A DNA stretch of 64,000 nucleotides from Thalassobacter stenotrophicus. GTDB lineage: Bacteria; Pseudomonadota; Alphaproteobacteria; Rhodobacterales; Rhodobacteraceae. The position numbers and the translations under genes were made by a program. The DNA lies in NCBI RefSeq assembly GCF_001458315.1, contig NZ_CYRX01000033.1, forward strand, positions 496,001 through 560,000. The letters run 5' to 3'. Positions 32,891 through 43,026 of the stretch are shown piece after piece (the stretch's first letter is position 1; every line of letters begins with the position of its first letter). Under the pieces are notes generated by a model that worked only from the letters and a program-made list of their open reading frames with translations, was not told where the DNA came from and did no database searches.

Positions 32891-35035
32891 ATGACGGATC
32901 AGAACACGCCGGACCGCACAAAGCTTTGGACTGAGCTTGCGACCAAAGAATTGCGGGGCAAACCCCTTGAGGACCTGACGTGGAAAACGTTGGAGGGGAT
33001 CGATGTCAAGCCGCTGTATACTGAGGCCGACCTTGAGGGGTTGGATCATCTGGGTGGTATCCCCGGTGAGGGGCCGTTTACGCGCGGCGTTAAGGCGACG
33101 ATGTACGCAGGCCGCCCGTGGACCATTCGCCAATACGCAGGTTTTTCGACAGCCGAGGAAAGCAACGCGTTCTACCGCAAGGCTTTGGCTGCGGGCCAAC
33201 AGGGCGTGTCGGTGGCCTTTGATTTGGCAACGCACCGCGGCTACGACAGTGATCACCCCCGGGTGGAGGGTGACGTCGGAAAAGCGGGTGTGGCGATTGA
33301 TAGCGTCGAGGATATGAAAATCCTGTTCGACGGCATCCCGCTTGATAAAATCTCGGTCTCCATGACGATGAACGGCGCGGTGATCCCGATTTTGGCGAAC
33401 TTTATCGTCACCGGCGAAGAGCAGGGTCATGATCGCTCCGTTCTGTCGGGCACGATCCAGAATGACATCCTCAAGGAATTCATGGTCCGCAATACGTATG
33501 TTTATCCACCCGAGCCTTCGATGCGGATCATTGCGGATATCATTGAATATACGTCGAATGAGATGCCGAAATTTAACTCGATCTCAATTTCTGGCTACCA
33601 CATGCAGGAAGCAGGCGCGAACCTTGTGCAGGAGCTGGCGTTTACGCTGGCCGATGGGCGCGAATACGTGCGTGCGGCGATTGCCCGTGGCATGGACGTG
33701 GATAAATTCGCGGGCCGGCTCAGCTTTTTCTTCGCGATTGGGATGAATTTCTTCATGGAGGCCGCCAAGCTGCGCGCCGCCCGCCTGTTGTGGCACCGCA
33801 TCATGGAGGAGTTCGAGCCTAAGAACCCCAAGTCATCCATGCTGCGCACTCACTGCCAGACCAGCGGCGTGTCGCTGCAAGAGCAGGACCCCTACAACAA
33901 CGTGGTCCGCACCGCCTATGAGGCGATGGCCGCAGCCCTTGGCGGTACGCAATCGCTGCACACCAATGCGCTCGATGAGGCGATTGCCCTCCCGACTGAG
34001 TTTGCTGCACGGATTGCGCGCAACACTCAGTTGATCTTGCAGGAAGAAACCGGCGTGACCAATGTGGTCGATCCGCTGGCGGGGTCATACTACGTCGAAA
34101 GCCTGACGGCTGAGTTGGCGGATGAGGCGTGGAAACTGATCCAAGAGGTCGAAGAACTGGGCGGGATGACGGCCGCCGTGAACTCTGGCATGCCCAAGTT
34201 GCGGATCGAGGAAAGTGCCGCGCGACGTCAGGCTATGATCGACCGGGGCGAAGAAGTCATCGTTGGCGTCAACAAGTACCGTTTGGACAAAGAAGATCCG
34301 ATCGACATCATGGATATCGACAACGCCGCCGTGCGCGATAGCCAGATTGCGCGCCTAGAGCGTATCCGGTCCGAGCGGGACGATGCGGTTTGTGCCGCCG
34401 CCCTTGCCGAGGTTGAGCGTCGCGCCGCCGAGGGTGGCAACCTGCTAGAGGCTGCGGTCGATGCCGCCCGTGCCCGCGCAAGTGTTGGTGAAATCAGTCT
34501 CGCGATGGAGGCCGTGTTTGGCCGTCACCGCGCCGAGGTCAAAACCCTCGCAGGGGTTTATGGTGCCGCCTATGAGGGCGACGCAGGCTTTGCCGCGATC
34601 CAAAAGTCGGTCGAAGACTTTGCAACGGACGAAGGGCGCAGGCCTCGGATGCTGGTCGTCAAAATGGGTCAGGATGGTCATGATCGCGGTGCCAAAGTCA
34701 TCGCCACGGCCTTTGCGGATATCGGGTTTGATGTCGACGTTGGTCCCCTGTTCCAAACGCCGGATGAGGCTGCGCAAGACGCGGTTGATAACGACGTGCA
34801 CGTCATTGGCATCAGTTCACAGGCAGCGGGGCACAAGACGCTCGCGCCCAAGCTGGTTGCCGCGTTGGAGGCCGCAGACGCCAAGGACATCATAGTGATC
34901 TGTGGGGGGGTGATCCCACAACAGGATTACCAATTCCTGTATGACGCAGGCGTTAAGGCGATTTTCGGTCCCGGTACCAACATTCCGGAGGCGGCCCAAG
35001 ACATCCTGCGCCTGATCCGTGAAGCACGGACCTAA
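32891..35035 (+). CDS. Methylmalonyl-CoA mutase
   Basis: A 714-residue adenosylcobalamin-dependent mutase that rearranges (R)-methylmalonyl-CoA to succinyl-CoA. The N-terminal TIM-barrel domain has [41 protein letters not shown] and [15 protein letters not shown]. The C-terminal B12 domain has [18 protein letters not shown], in which D-x-H-x-x-G supplies the cobalt-ligating His, then [18 protein letters not shown] and [12 protein letters not shown]. It is a single-chain form, large enough to act without an MutA partner. The start at 32891 follows AGAGAAGGACATCCC. It completes the pathway begun by PccBA. A terminator follows at 35081. Confidence 0.96.
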   Translation: MTDQNTPDRTKLWTELATKELRGKPLEDLTWKTLEGIDVKPLYTEADLEGLDHLGGIPGEGPFTRGVKATMYAGRPWTIRQYAGFSTAEESNAFYRKALAAGQQGVSVAFDLATHRGYDSDHPRVEGDVGKAGVAIDSVEDMKILFDGIPLDKISVSMTMNGAVIPILANFIVTGEEQGHDRSVLSGTIQNDILKEFMVRNTYVYPPEPSMRIIADIIEYTSNEMPKFNSISISGYHMQEAGANLVQELAFTLADGREYVRAAIARGMDVDKFAGRLSFFFAIGMNFFMEAAKLRAARLLWHRIMEEFEPKNPKSSMLRTHCQTSGVSLQEQDPYNNVVRTAYEAMAAALGGTQSLHTNALDEAIALPTEFAARIARNTQLILQEETGVTNVVDPLAGSYYVESLTAELADEAWKLIQEVEELGGMTAAVNSGMPKLRIEESAARRQAMIDRGEEVIVGVNKYRLDKEDPIDIMDIDNAAVRDSQIARLERIRSERDDAVCAAALAEVERRAAEGGNLLEAAVDAARARASVGEISLAMEAVFGRHRAEVKTLAGVYGAAYEGDAGFAAIQKSVEDFATDEGRRPRMLVVKMGQDGHDRGAKVIATAFADIGFDVDVGPLFQTPDEAAQDAVDNDVHVIGISSQAAGHKTLAPKLVAALEAADAKDIIVICGGVIPQQDYQFLYDAGVKAIFGPGTNIPEAAQDILRLIREART

Positions 35036-35080
35036 GCGCTGGGCGCGCCACGGCGTGCCAGTATTTTGAGCCATTAGAGG

Positions 35081-35109
35081 CGGGGCGGTTGTATTGATCG
35101 CCCCGTTTT
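35081..35109 (+). terminator. Rho-independent terminator after methylmalonyl-CoA mutase
   Basis: CGGGGCG (35081-35087) pairs perfectly with CGCCCCG (35099-35105), followed by TTTT. It separates the mutase from the AI-2E-type permease gene that starts at 35141. Confidence 0.85.
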
Positions 35110-35140
35110 GCCATTTGAAGGGTTAACACAGGAGAACTGC

Positions 35141-36238
35141 GTGGCCTTACCCGCAAAACAACAGGTGACCTATTGGGGGCTCGTGAGCTTTGTCTTTCTG
35201 CTCGCGCTGTGGTTTTTGGGCGATATCATGCTGCCGTTCATCGTGGGCGGTGCGATTGCCTATGGGCTTGATCCACTGGCAGATCGGCTGGAAGCGCGCG
35301 GCCTGAGCCGGGCCATTGCCACGACACTGATCTCATTGTTTGCGCTGTTCATCTTTTTGCTCGCGGTTGGATTGGTGATCCCGCTGTTGGTGGAACAGAC
35401 CCTTGCGTTGATCCGGTTCGCACCGGAATTGTTTATCCAATTGCGCGATGGCCTCACGGCGCGTTTCCCGCAGTTGATCGATGTCGATAGCACCGTTGGT
35501 CGGACGGTCAGCCGCGCGGTCGTTTCAATCGGTGAGGCAATCCAAGCGCAGGGCGGTGCATTTGCACAACAAATCGCATCCTCAGTTGTCGGCGTCATCA
35601 ACGCGGTGGTGTTTATCGTCGTTGTGCCGGTTGTGGCATTTTACCTATTGCTTGACTGGGACCGAATGGTTGCCCAAGTGGATGACCTGCTGCCACGCGA
35701 TCACGCGCCAACGGTCCGTCGCCTCGCGTCTGAGGTAGACCGCACTCTGGCCTCATTCGTGCGGGGGCAGCTGACGGTCTGCGCAATTTTGGGCACGTTT
35801 TATGCCGCGGGCCTGATGATCGTGGGCCTGCAATTCGGCGTAGTGGTCGGAGCGGTTGCGGGCTTAATCTCTTTCATCCCCTACGTCGGTGCGCTGATCG
35901 GCGGGGCCTTGGCGTTCGGCTTGGCGTTGTTCCAGTTCTGGAATGATCCAGTCTGGATCGCGGTGGTGGCAGCCATCTTTGCCGCCGGCCAAATGCTAGA
36001 GGGCAACTTTCTCACTCCCAAGCTGGTCGGTGGATCTGTCGGGCTGCACCCGGTGTGGTTGCTGCTGGCGCTTTCGGCGTTTGGGGCGGTGTTTGGTTTT
36101 GTGGGCATGTTGGTGGCCGTGCCGGTGGCTGCGATGATTGGGGTGCTCGCGCGCTTCTTGATCCAAGAGTATAAGGCCAGTCGCCTATACCTTGGCCTCG
36201 AATCGAAACGTGATCCGGACAAAGACGCCGCCGAATGA
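35141..36238 (+). CDS. AI-2E family (PerM-type) membrane permease
   Basis: A 365-residue membrane protein of the AI-2 exporter/PerM family with about seven predicted helices. Visible are LALWFLGDIMLPFIVGGAIAYGLDP near the start, FYLLLDWDRM, and the conserved late block GLISFIPYVGALIGG, MLEGNFLTPKLVGGSVGLHPVWLL. The substrate is unknown; some relatives are sodium or small-molecule exporters. The GTG at 35141 is chosen because CAGGAG lies 6 bases upstream. It overlaps hdaA by 4 bases (ATGA), so the two are translationally coupled. Confidence 0.9.
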   Translation: MALPAKQQVTYWGLVSFVFLLALWFLGDIMLPFIVGGAIAYGLDPLADRLEARGLSRAIATTLISLFALFIFLLAVGLVIPLLVEQTLALIRFAPELFIQLRDGLTARFPQLIDVDSTVGRTVSRAVVSIGEAIQAQGGAFAQQIASSVVGVINAVVFIVVVPVVAFYLLLDWDRMVAQVDDLLPRDHAPTVRRLASEVDRTLASFVRGQLTVCAILGTFYAAGLMIVGLQFGVVVGAVAGLISFIPYVGALIGGALAFGLALFQFWNDPVWIAVVAAIFAAGQMLEGNFLTPKLVGGSVGLHPVWLLLALSAFGAVFGFVGMLVAVPVAAMIGVLARFLIQEYKASRLYLGLESKRDPDKDAAE

Positions 36239-36915
36239 ACGACACACAGCTTCCCCTTCCACTGCCCATGCGCCCCGCGATGGGCCGGGACGATTTTTTC
36301 GTCGCGCCCAGTAACGCAATGGCGCTGGCTTTCGTGGATATTTGGCCCAACTGGCCGAGCAATCGGCTTGCTGTAGTGGGCCAAGAAAGTGCGGGCAAAA
36401 GCCATTTGGCTGCGGTGTGGGCACGTGTTTCGGGCGCAAGGGTGATGCGGGCCTGTGATGTGAATGCGGCCGATGTGCCCGATTTGGCCAGCGGGCCTCT
36501 GGCGATTGAGGATATGCATGTGCCGATGGGGGCCGAAACGGAACGCGCCCTGTTTCATTTGCACAACCTGATTGCGGCAGAGGGGCACAGCCTGATGGTC
36601 ACGGGGCGCGGCGCGCCGAGCAGTTGGCCCATCACACTGCCAGACCTTGCTAGCCGTTTGCAGGCCATTACGATGGCCGAAGTGGCCGCCCCCGATGACC
36701 AATTGTTGTCGGCTTTGCTGATCAAACACTTCTCGGATCGTCAAGTGACCGTATCGCCTGCGGTGATCGCCTATGTCATCCCGCGGATTGAGCGTAGCTT
36801 TGCCGCTGTTGAGGCCATCGCCCAGCAATTAGACGCCGCTGCACTCGCGGGGCAAAAGCCAATCACGCGGTCGCTGGCCCGCACATTGCTGGACACAGAC
36901 GACGCAGAGGCGTAG
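36235..36915 (+). CDS. hdaA: DnaA-related regulatory ATPase HdaA
   Basis: A 226-residue protein resembling the AAA+ part of DnaA without its DNA-binding domain. Residues 5-11, QLPLPLP, match the beta-clamp-binding motif at the N-terminus of Hda proteins. VVGQESAGKSHLAAVWA is the Walker A region, and GPLAIEDMHV stands at the Walker B position. The C-terminal lid is IERSFAAVEAIAQQLDAAAL. HdaA stimulates ATP hydrolysis by DnaA after replication starts. An AI-2E-type permease gene upstream followed by hdaA and ppk is common in Rhodobacterales. Confidence 0.9.
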   Translation: MNDTQLPLPLPMRPAMGRDDFFVAPSNAMALAFVDIWPNWPSNRLAVVGQESAGKSHLAAVWARVSGARVMRACDVNAADVPDLASGPLAIEDMHVPMGAETERALFHLHNLIAAEGHSLMVTGRGAPSSWPITLPDLASRLQAITMAEVAAPDDQLLSALLIKHFSDRQVTVSPAVIAYVIPRIERSFAAVEAIAQQLDAAALAGQKPITRSLARTLLDTDDAEA

Positions 36916-36925
36916 TGTGCCTACC

Positions 36926-36943
36926 TTGTCATAAAGCTGTCAT
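36926..36943 (+). promoter_or_regulatory. Pho box upstream of ppk1
   Basis: TTGTCAT (36926-36932), AAAG, then CTGTCAT (36937-36943). This is the PhoB-type direct repeat of two 7-mers separated by 4 bases, with one base off the CTGTCAT consensus in the first copy. It ends 22 bases before the ppk1 ATG, in the 50-base gap after hdaA. PhoB control of ppk1 is inferred. Confidence 0.8.
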
Positions 36944-36948
36944 TTAAG

Positions 36949-36959
36949 CCCCTTAGGGG
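36949..36959 (+). repeat. Small dyad overlapping the ppk1 ribosome-binding region
   Basis: CCCCT-T-AGGGG at 36949-36959 is a perfect 5+5 dyad. Its right arm AGGGGA is the likely Shine-Dalgarno of ppk1, whose ATG is at 36966. A hairpin with a one-base loop is not stable; the dyad may instead act in DNA or with an extended fold. Confidence 0.35.
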
Positions 36960-36965
36960 AAGTGC

Positions 36966-39173
36966 ATGTTAGATAATTCACACATTCCGGCGTCTGATTT
37001 CCTCAAGTCGCCGCTGCCCGCCCCCCGTGCCTTGGACGAGGATCGGACCACCGGTCCACGCCGTTTCTTCAACCGTGAGCTGAGCTGGCTCTCGTTCAAC
37101 TGGCGCGTACTCGAAGAAGCCGCAAACCCCCGTGTCCCTTTGTTGGAGAGGTTGCGGTTTTTGTCGATCTCGGCGGCGAACTTGGACGAATTCTACACGG
37201 TGCGCGTCGCGGGCCTGCGTGAACTCGCGCGCGCGGGCACCACAACGCCCGCCGCCGATGGCCGCTCTCCGGTTGAGCAATTGCGGCTGATCAATGAAAA
37301 CGCCCGCAATTTGTTGTCGGCGCAGCAATCGACGTGGATCGGACTGCGGCGGTTGATGGAGACGGATGGCATTCGCCTGCTGGAGCGGGACGCCCTGACG
37401 CCCGCCGATGAGCAGATGATGGATGATCATTTTCTGGCCCAAGTGTTTCCCGTGTTGTCACCGCTCGCGATTGACCCCGCGCACCCGTTTCCGTTCATCC
37501 CGAACGAAGGTTTTTCGCTCGCTGTGATGTTGGAACGGCCCAGCGACAAACGCCGCCTGCAGGCCTTGCTGCCCGTGCCGCAACAGATCGACCGGTTTGT
37601 GCGGTTGGCGGATGAGGATGGCGTTGCGCGGTTCCTCCCGCTGGAGGAGCTGTTGTTGATGCAGATCGACGCGCTGTTCCCCGGCTATGAACTAAAGGGT
37701 CATTGCGCCTTTCGGGTGCTGCGCGACAGTGATCTTGAGGTCGAGGATGAGGCCGAAGACCTTGTGCGTGAGTTCGAGACAGCCCTCAAACGTCGCCGCC
37801 GGGGCGAAGTTGTGCGCATGAAAATCACGGCCAACGCACCAGAGGCCTTGCGCAAGGTGATCGTGGGCGAGTTGGGCGTTCAGCCTGATGAAATCATCGA
37901 CATCAAAGGGTTGATCGGCCTCGCGAGCCTTAAGCAACTGGTGCTGGATGAGCGTCATGATTTGTTGTGGCCCCATTTTACCCCACGGGTGCCCGAACGC
38001 GTGCAGGATCATGACGGCGATATGTTTGCCGCGATCCGGCAAAAGGACATGCTGCTGCACCATCCGTATGAGACCTTTGATATGGTCATTCGGTTCCTGC
38101 AACAGGCGGCCCGGGACCCGAATGTTGTGGCGATCAAGCAGACGCTTTATCGGACGTCACGCAATTCCCCCATCGTTGAGGCGCTGTGCGAAGCCGCCGA
38201 GATGGGCAAGAATGTCACCGCTTTGGTCGAGCTGAAGGCGCGTTTTGATGAAGCCGCAAATATTCGTCAATCGCGGCGGCTGGAACGGTCCGGCGCGCAT
38301 GTTGTCTACGGTTTTATCAACTACAAAACCCATGCCAAGATCAGCACCGTTGTCCGCCGTGAGGGTGATCAATTGGTAACCTATACCCACTTTGGGACGG
38401 GCAATTACCACCCGATCACCGCGCGTGTTTATACCGACCTGAGCCTATTTACCTGCGACGCAGCCCTTGGGCGCGATGCCACCAAGGTGTTCAATTACAT
38501 CTCGGGTTACGCGCAGCCCGTTGGCTTGGAAAACCTCTCGATCTCACCGCTGGATATGAAATCGATCCTGCTGGAGCGGATTGAGGGTGAGATCGCCCAT
38601 GCCAAAGCTGGGCGGCCTGCGGTGATTTGGGCCAAGATGAATTCGCTTATCGATCCCGATATCATCGACGCCCTCTATGCGGCCTCTGGTGCGGGTGTGC
38701 GCATCGATCTGGTCGTGCGGGGCATTTGTGGTTTGCGGCCCGGCGTGACGGGGCTTAGCGAAAATATCAGGGTGAAATCGGTGGTGGGGCGGTTTTTGGA
38801 ACACTCTCGCATTGTGTGCTTCGGCAACGGTCAGGGCCTGCCGTCGAAAAAGGCGCGGGTGTATATCAGCTCAGCTGATTGGATGGGGCGCAATTTGAAT
38901 CGCCGTGTCGAAACCCTCGTTGAGATCCGCAATGCGACCGTCAAGGCGCAGATTGTGAGCCAAATTATGGCCGCCAATCTGGCTGACGTTGCGCAAAGCT
39001 GGGTGCTGGGCCCGGAGGGCGAGTTCGAGCGTGCAGATACCTCAAAGCTCGATAATCCGTTCAATTGCCATCGGTTTTTCATGGAAAATCCGTCGCTTTC
39101 GGGACGCGGCTCTGCGGGGGCGAAGGATGTGCCGGAATTGGCGCACTCAGCCGATGATGACACTGCGCGTTGA
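36966..39173 (+). CDS. ppk1: Polyphosphate kinase 1
   Basis: A 735-residue Ppk1, which polymerises the terminal phosphate of ATP into polyphosphate. N-terminal domain: [20 protein letters not shown]. The catalytic half has [13 protein letters not shown], the phosphorylated His in [11 protein letters not shown] (at about residue 457), [20 protein letters not shown], and the second His in [13 protein letters not shown] (about 613). The C-terminal RRVETLVEI is also typical. A Pho box precedes it. The gene ends 71 bases before ppx; the pair likely forms one transcript that makes and degrades polyphosphate. Confidence 0.96.
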   Translation: MLDNSHIPASDFLKSPLPAPRALDEDRTTGPRRFFNRELSWLSFNWRVLEEAANPRVPLLERLRFLSISAANLDEFYTVRVAGLRELARAGTTTPAADGRSPVEQLRLINENARNLLSAQQSTWIGLRRLMETDGIRLLERDALTPADEQMMDDHFLAQVFPVLSPLAIDPAHPFPFIPNEGFSLAVMLERPSDKRRLQALLPVPQQIDRFVRLADEDGVARFLPLEELLLMQIDALFPGYELKGHCAFRVLRDSDLEVEDEAEDLVREFETALKRRRRGEVVRMKITANAPEALRKVIVGELGVQPDEIIDIKGLIGLASLKQLVLDERHDLLWPHFTPRVPERVQDHDGDMFAAIRQKDMLLHHPYETFDMVIRFLQQAARDPNVVAIKQTLYRTSRNSPIVEALCEAAEMGKNVTALVELKARFDEAANIRQSRRLERSGAHVVYGFINYKTHAKISTVVRREGDQLVTYTHFGTGNYHPITARVYTDLSLFTCDAALGRDATKVFNYISGYAQPVGLENLSISPLDMKSILLERIEGEIAHAKAGRPAVIWAKMNSLIDPDIIDALYAASGAGVRIDLVVRGICGLRPGVTGLSENIRVKSVVGRFLEHSRIVCFGNGQGLPSKKARVYISSADWMGRNLNRRVETLVEIRNATVKAQIVSQIMAANLADVAQSWVLGPEGEFERADTSKLDNPFNCHRFFMENPSLSGRGSAGAKDVPELAHSADDDTAR

Positions 39174-39244
39174 CCTGCAGGCCCTTCGCGGGCAAAGGTG
39201 ACACCCAGACACCGGGATGTGTCTGAGCGACCAAGGAGATCCAC

Positions 39245-40792
39245 ATGGACGGAGCGGAACGCAGTGCGGAGCCGTGGGATCTGTTTGGAGCCCCGTTGTT
39301 CGACGACCCCAAAGCGCGTGCACTGTCGCGGGTCGGGGTGATTGACGTTGGTTCCAACTCTGTACGGATGGTGGTTTTTGACGGCGCAGCGCGGTCGCCA
39401 GCTTATTTTTACAATGAAAAAATTCTTTGTGGGCTTGGGGCAGGGCTGTCTGAAACGGGCGTTCTAAACCCCGAAGGACGTACACGCGCATTGGACGCGA
39501 TCCACCGCTTTGCGATTATCGCGCGGTCCATGCAGGTGTCACCACTGGTGGCCGTGGCCACCGCCGCCGTGCGCGAGGCCGTGGATGGCGACGCCTTTGT
39601 CGCCGAGGTTGAGGCCGTGACCGGGCTGCGCATTCAATGCATCAGCGGCGAGCAAGAGGCGCGGTTTTCGGCGCAAGGTGTCTTGTTGGGCTGGCCTCAG
39701 GCGGACGGTTTGATGTGTGACATCGGCGGCTCGTCCATTGAACTGGCCGAGGTAACGCATGGCCATGTTGGTGCTTGCGTTTCAGCCCGGCTAGGGCCGC
39801 TCAAGCTTGCGGGGCTGCCCGGTGGGCGCAAGGCGCGCTTGGCTGAGATTGACGCCACGCTCGGCGCGATGCGCGAAGAGATGTCGGGCGCATACAAAAC
39901 GCTGTTCCTCGTGGGCGGATCATGGCGCGCACTTGCGCGGATCGACATGGAACGCCGTGCCTATCCGCTGCATGTGCTGCACGAATATACGATGCGGCCC
40001 CAAGATGTTCGCGCGACGGTGCAATACATCGGCCTGCAAGACCTAGAGGGCCTGCGCCAACGCACAGGAACTTCGGCGGCACGTATGGCATTGGTGCCCA
40101 TCGCTGGCGAAGTCATCTTGCGGCTTTTGCATCATTTCAAGCCGAGTCAAGTAGCGGTGTCGAGCTACGGCATTCGTGAGGGGCTTTTGTATGAACAGAT
40201 GCCCCAATCCCTGCGCGAGCGTGATCCACTGATTGAGGCCTGCCGCTTTACGGAGGCCAAAGATGCCCGCCAGCCGGGTTTCGGGCGGACGCTGTATCAT
40301 TTTATTCTACCGCTGTTTCCCAAGGTCACGGCCGCGCGCAAACGGCTGATCAAGGCTGCGTGTCTGCTGCATGATGTGGGCTGGCGCGCGCACCCAGACT
40401 ACCGTGCGGATGTGGGGTTTGATCGGGCCGCACGGTCCAACTTTGGCGGGCTATCCCATGCGGAGCGTGTGTTTCTTGGCCTCGCTCTTTTGCACCGTTA
40501 CCGCAACAAACGGGCCTATGAAAAATACGATAGCCTCGCGCATGTGCTCACCCCAGAAGAGGCCGAACAGGCTGAGGTTTTGGGGAAGGCAATGCGCTTT
40601 GGGGCGATGTTCTCGGCGCTTGATCCGACGTTGATGGCGACGTTGGAATGGGCGCCCAAAAAGCGGCAAATCACACTGGGTCTGCCCGCAGGTGAAGGGG
40701 AGGTCCTGTTCGGAGAGGTCGCACAGGCGCGCTTTGCCTCGCTCGAAAGCAGCCTTGGGGCCACGTCCAAGGTTCGCGTCGCGCGCAGCTAA
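39245..40792 (+). CDS. ppx: Exopolyphosphatase (Ppx/GppA family)
   Basis: A 515-residue Ppx/GppA phosphatase that removes terminal phosphates from polyphosphate and may hydrolyse pppGpp. The ASKHA nucleotide loops are visible: GVIDVGSNSVRMVVFDG at the N-terminus, VATAAVREAVDG, SGEQEARFSAQG and LMCDIGGSSIELAEV. The C-terminal helical part has an HD-like LLHDVGWRAHPDYRAD and FLGLALLHRYRNK. The start has CCAAGGAGATCCAC directly upstream. Its place after ppk1 supports the polyphosphate role. Confidence 0.93.
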   Translation: MDGAERSAEPWDLFGAPLFDDPKARALSRVGVIDVGSNSVRMVVFDGAARSPAYFYNEKILCGLGAGLSETGVLNPEGRTRALDAIHRFAIIARSMQVSPLVAVATAAVREAVDGDAFVAEVEAVTGLRIQCISGEQEARFSAQGVLLGWPQADGLMCDIGGSSIELAEVTHGHVGACVSARLGPLKLAGLPGGRKARLAEIDATLGAMREEMSGAYKTLFLVGGSWRALARIDMERRAYPLHVLHEYTMRPQDVRATVQYIGLQDLEGLRQRTGTSAARMALVPIAGEVILRLLHHFKPSQVAVSSYGIREGLLYEQMPQSLRERDPLIEACRFTEAKDARQPGFGRTLYHFILPLFPKVTAARKRLIKAACLLHDVGWRAHPDYRADVGFDRAARSNFGGLSHAERVFLGLALLHRYRNKRAYEKYDSLAHVLTPEEAEQAEVLGKAMRFGAMFSALDPTLMATLEWAPKKRQITLGLPAGEGEVLFGEVAQARFASLESSLGATSKVRVARS

Positions 40793-40853
40793 GCGGCTTG
40801 CCCCCGGGCGTTGGCTTGGCTAAGGCAAGAGGGCACTTTTCCGGAGACTTTCC

Positions 40854-42194
40854 ATGCGCCTGAGCCGTTATTTCCTGCCCGTTCTCAAAGAAACGCCGTC
40901 CGAGGCGCAGATTGTCAGCCACCGTTACATGCTGCGCGCGGGCATGATCAAGCAGGCGCAGGCCGGCATCTATTCTTGGTTGCCGCTGGGCTTTAAGGTG
41001 CTCAAACGGATTGAGCAAATCGTCCACGAAGAGCAGGAACGTGCAGGGCATATCCCTCTGCTGATGCCGACGCTGCAATCGGCGGATCTGTGGCGTGAAA
41101 GTGGCCGGTATGATGATTACGGCGAAGAGATGCTGCGTATCACCGACCGCCATGGCCGCGATATGCTGTACGGCCCCACGAACGAAGAGTTGATCACCGA
41201 TATCTTCCGCAGCCATGTGTCTAGCTACAAGGACCTGCCGCTGACGCTGTACCACATCCAGTGGAAATTCCGCGATGAGGTTCGGCCTCGCTTCGGCGTG
41301 ATGCGCGGGCGTGAGTTCTTGATGAAGGACGGCTACAACTTTGATCTGACAAAGGAAGCGGCACTGCACGCCTACAATCGCCACCTGGTGAGCTACCTGC
41401 GCACCTATGAGCGGATGGGCCTTCAGGCGATCCCGATGCGTGCGGACAGTGGCCCGATTGGTGGCGATGACACGCATGAATTCCTTGTGCTGGCTGACAC
41501 TGGCGAAAGCGAAGTGTTCTACGATTCTGCTGTCACGGACCTGACATTTGGTGATCGTGCAATTGACTACGACAGTGTTGAAGAATGCGCAGGCATCATG
41601 CGTGAATTCACCGAGAAATACGCCCGCACCGATGAAACCCACGATGAGGCGAAATTCAACGAAATCCCCGAGGAACGCCGCCGCGTGGCGCGTGGGATCG
41701 AAGTGGGCCAGATTTTCTATTTCGGGACCAAGTACTCCGAGGCAATGGGCGCCACGGTTCAAGGGCCCGATGGGAAGCCGACGCCAGTTCACATGGGCTC
41801 CCACGGGATCGGTGTGAGCCGCCTTTTGGGCGCAATTATCGAGGCCAGCCATGACGACAAGGGCATCATTTGGCCCGAGGGCGTGACGCCTTTCCACGTT
41901 GGTATCGTGAACCTAAAGCAGGGTGACGCCGAGGCTGATGGCGCATGTGAAGGGCTTGAAACCGCTCTGATCAACGCAGGTCTTGATCCGCTGTACGATG
42001 ACCGAAAGGAGCGGGCCGGTGGCAAGTTCGCGACCATGGATCTGATCGGTCTGCCATGGCGGATCACCGTGGGTCCACGCGGCCTGAAGAACGGTGTGGT
42101 TGAGCTCACCTCCCGTCGGACGGGCGAAAGCGAAGAGATGGCCCCCGAAGCTGCGGTCGCTAGGCTGGTTGAGATTTACGCAAAGCATCTCTGA
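40854..42194 (+). CDS. proS: Prolyl-tRNA synthetase (short alphaproteobacterial form)
   Basis: A 446-residue class II ProRS. Motif 1 region: [22 protein letters not shown]. Motif 2: [27 protein letters not shown]. Motif 3: [17 protein letters not shown]. The editing (INS) domain found between motifs 2 and 3 of E. coli ProRS is missing, which explains the short length and is normal for this class. The C-terminal anticodon-binding domain begins near [11 protein letters not shown]. The ATG at 40854 is used; GGAGAC is upstream. A strong terminator follows. Confidence 0.96.
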   Translation: MRLSRYFLPVLKETPSEAQIVSHRYMLRAGMIKQAQAGIYSWLPLGFKVLKRIEQIVHEEQERAGHIPLLMPTLQSADLWRESGRYDDYGEEMLRITDRHGRDMLYGPTNEELITDIFRSHVSSYKDLPLTLYHIQWKFRDEVRPRFGVMRGREFLMKDGYNFDLTKEAALHAYNRHLVSYLRTYERMGLQAIPMRADSGPIGGDDTHEFLVLADTGESEVFYDSAVTDLTFGDRAIDYDSVEECAGIMREFTEKYARTDETHDEAKFNEIPEERRRVARGIEVGQIFYFGTKYSEAMGATVQGPDGKPTPVHMGSHGIGVSRLLGAIIEASHDDKGIIWPEGVTPFHVGIVNLKQGDAEADGACEGLETALINAGLDPLYDDRKERAGGKFATMDLIGLPWRITVGPRGLKNGVVELTSRRTGESEEMAPEAAVARLVEIYAKHL

Positions 42195-42223
42195 GGGGCT
42201 GGCCCCTCAGTTCACAAAAATGG

Positions 42224-42259
42224 AAAACCCGCCTCAGCTGATGCTTTGGCGGGTTTTTT
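42224..42259. terminator. Bidirectional terminator between proS and ccmG
   Basis: AAAACCCGCC (42224-42233) pairs perfectly with GGCGGGTTTT (42248-42257) with further T residues to 42259. The A-run on the left gives a U-tract for the minus strand too, so it may end both proS and the convergent ccm operon. Confidence 0.92.
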
Positions 42260-42290
42260 GATAGGCGAGTGATCGGGTCAGTGTGGCTTT

Positions 42291-42863
42291 TTACTGCGCC
42301 ATCGCCTCCGCCCGCTCAATCGCGGGCTTGATTGTGTCTTCCATGATGCTGCGTGTGATTGGTCCTGCCCAACGCAGGACAACCGTGCCGTCGCCAGCAA
42401 TCACGTAGGTCTCGGGCACGCCGTACAGGCCCCAATTGATCCCCATCCGACCGGTTGCATCGGCCACGTGGGCGGCAAATGGGTCACCAAGCTCCGCAAG
42501 GAAGTCGAGGCCATCAACTGCCTCGTCCTTGTAGTTGACCCCGTAGACGGGCAGTTGCTCAGACAATTCTTTGATCATCGGGTGCTCGGCGCGGCAAGGC
42601 ACGCACCAAGAGGCCCAGAAGTTGACCAATGTTACGTCACCGCCGCGCAGGGTGGCATCCTCGAATGAAGCCAGTCCGGGCAACTCAACGCCTTCAATTG
42701 CGGGTGCTTGGCGGCCTTCGATGGTTGAGGGCAGGGCGTCGGGATTGTCACGAAATAGCCCTGGGCCAAAGAAGGCACCGATCAGGGCGGCAAATAGCCC
42801 GACAGGGATCATCGCGACCCAATTAACAGATTTCCGCTTGTCCGGGGTGGGGGTCTCACTCAC
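42291..42863 (-). CDS. ccmG: Cytochrome c biogenesis thioredoxin CcmG/DsbE
   Basis: A 190-residue membrane-anchored periplasmic thiol:disulfide protein that keeps apocytochrome c cysteines reduced. The GTG at 42863 is chosen: the protein then begins VSETPTPDKRKS, has one anchor (VAMIPVGLFAALIGAFFGPGLF) and starts within the end of ccmD, overlapping it by 8 bases. The redox motif is NFWASWCVPCRAEHP. GVPETYVIAGDGTV with the cis-Pro and the acidic GINWGLYG loop are typical of CcmG. It is the last gene of ccmABCDG. Confidence 0.94.
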   Translation of the reverse strand: MSETPTPDKRKSVNWVAMIPVGLFAALIGAFFGPGLFRDNPDALPSTIEGRQAPAIEGVELPGLASFEDATLRGGDVTLVNFWASWCVPCRAEHPMIKELSEQLPVYGVNYKDEAVDGLDFLAELGDPFAAHVADATGRMGINWGLYGVPETYVIAGDGTVVLRWAGPITRSIMEDTIKPAIERAEAMAQ

Positions 42864-43026
42864 CTTTGCGCGCCTTTTCTTCCTGTTGAAGCCGTTGCTT
42901 GATCTTACGGCCCTTCCACAGGGATTGCCCAATCAAAAGCGCGAGAAGACCTAGGCTGACACCATAGGCGAGGCCAACCTCTGTCGCGTATTTTCCAAGG
43001 TCTGGCAGAATGCGTGCGATGATCAT
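42856..43026 (-). CDS. ccmD: Haem exporter protein CcmD
   Basis: A 56-residue small membrane protein. It has one transmembrane helix (about residues 17-35, GLAYGVSLGLLALLIGQSLW) followed by a basic cytoplasmic tail (KGRKIKQRLQQEEKARKGE). This is the CcmD layout: it stabilises CcmE release from CcmABC. The start overlaps the ccmC stop by 4 bases (ATGA), and its own stop is overlapped by ccmG. Position and topology make the assignment firm despite the size. Confidence 0.92.
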   Translation of the reverse strand: MIIARILPDLGKYATEVGLAYGVSLGLLALLIGQSLWKGRKIKQRLQQEEKARKGE

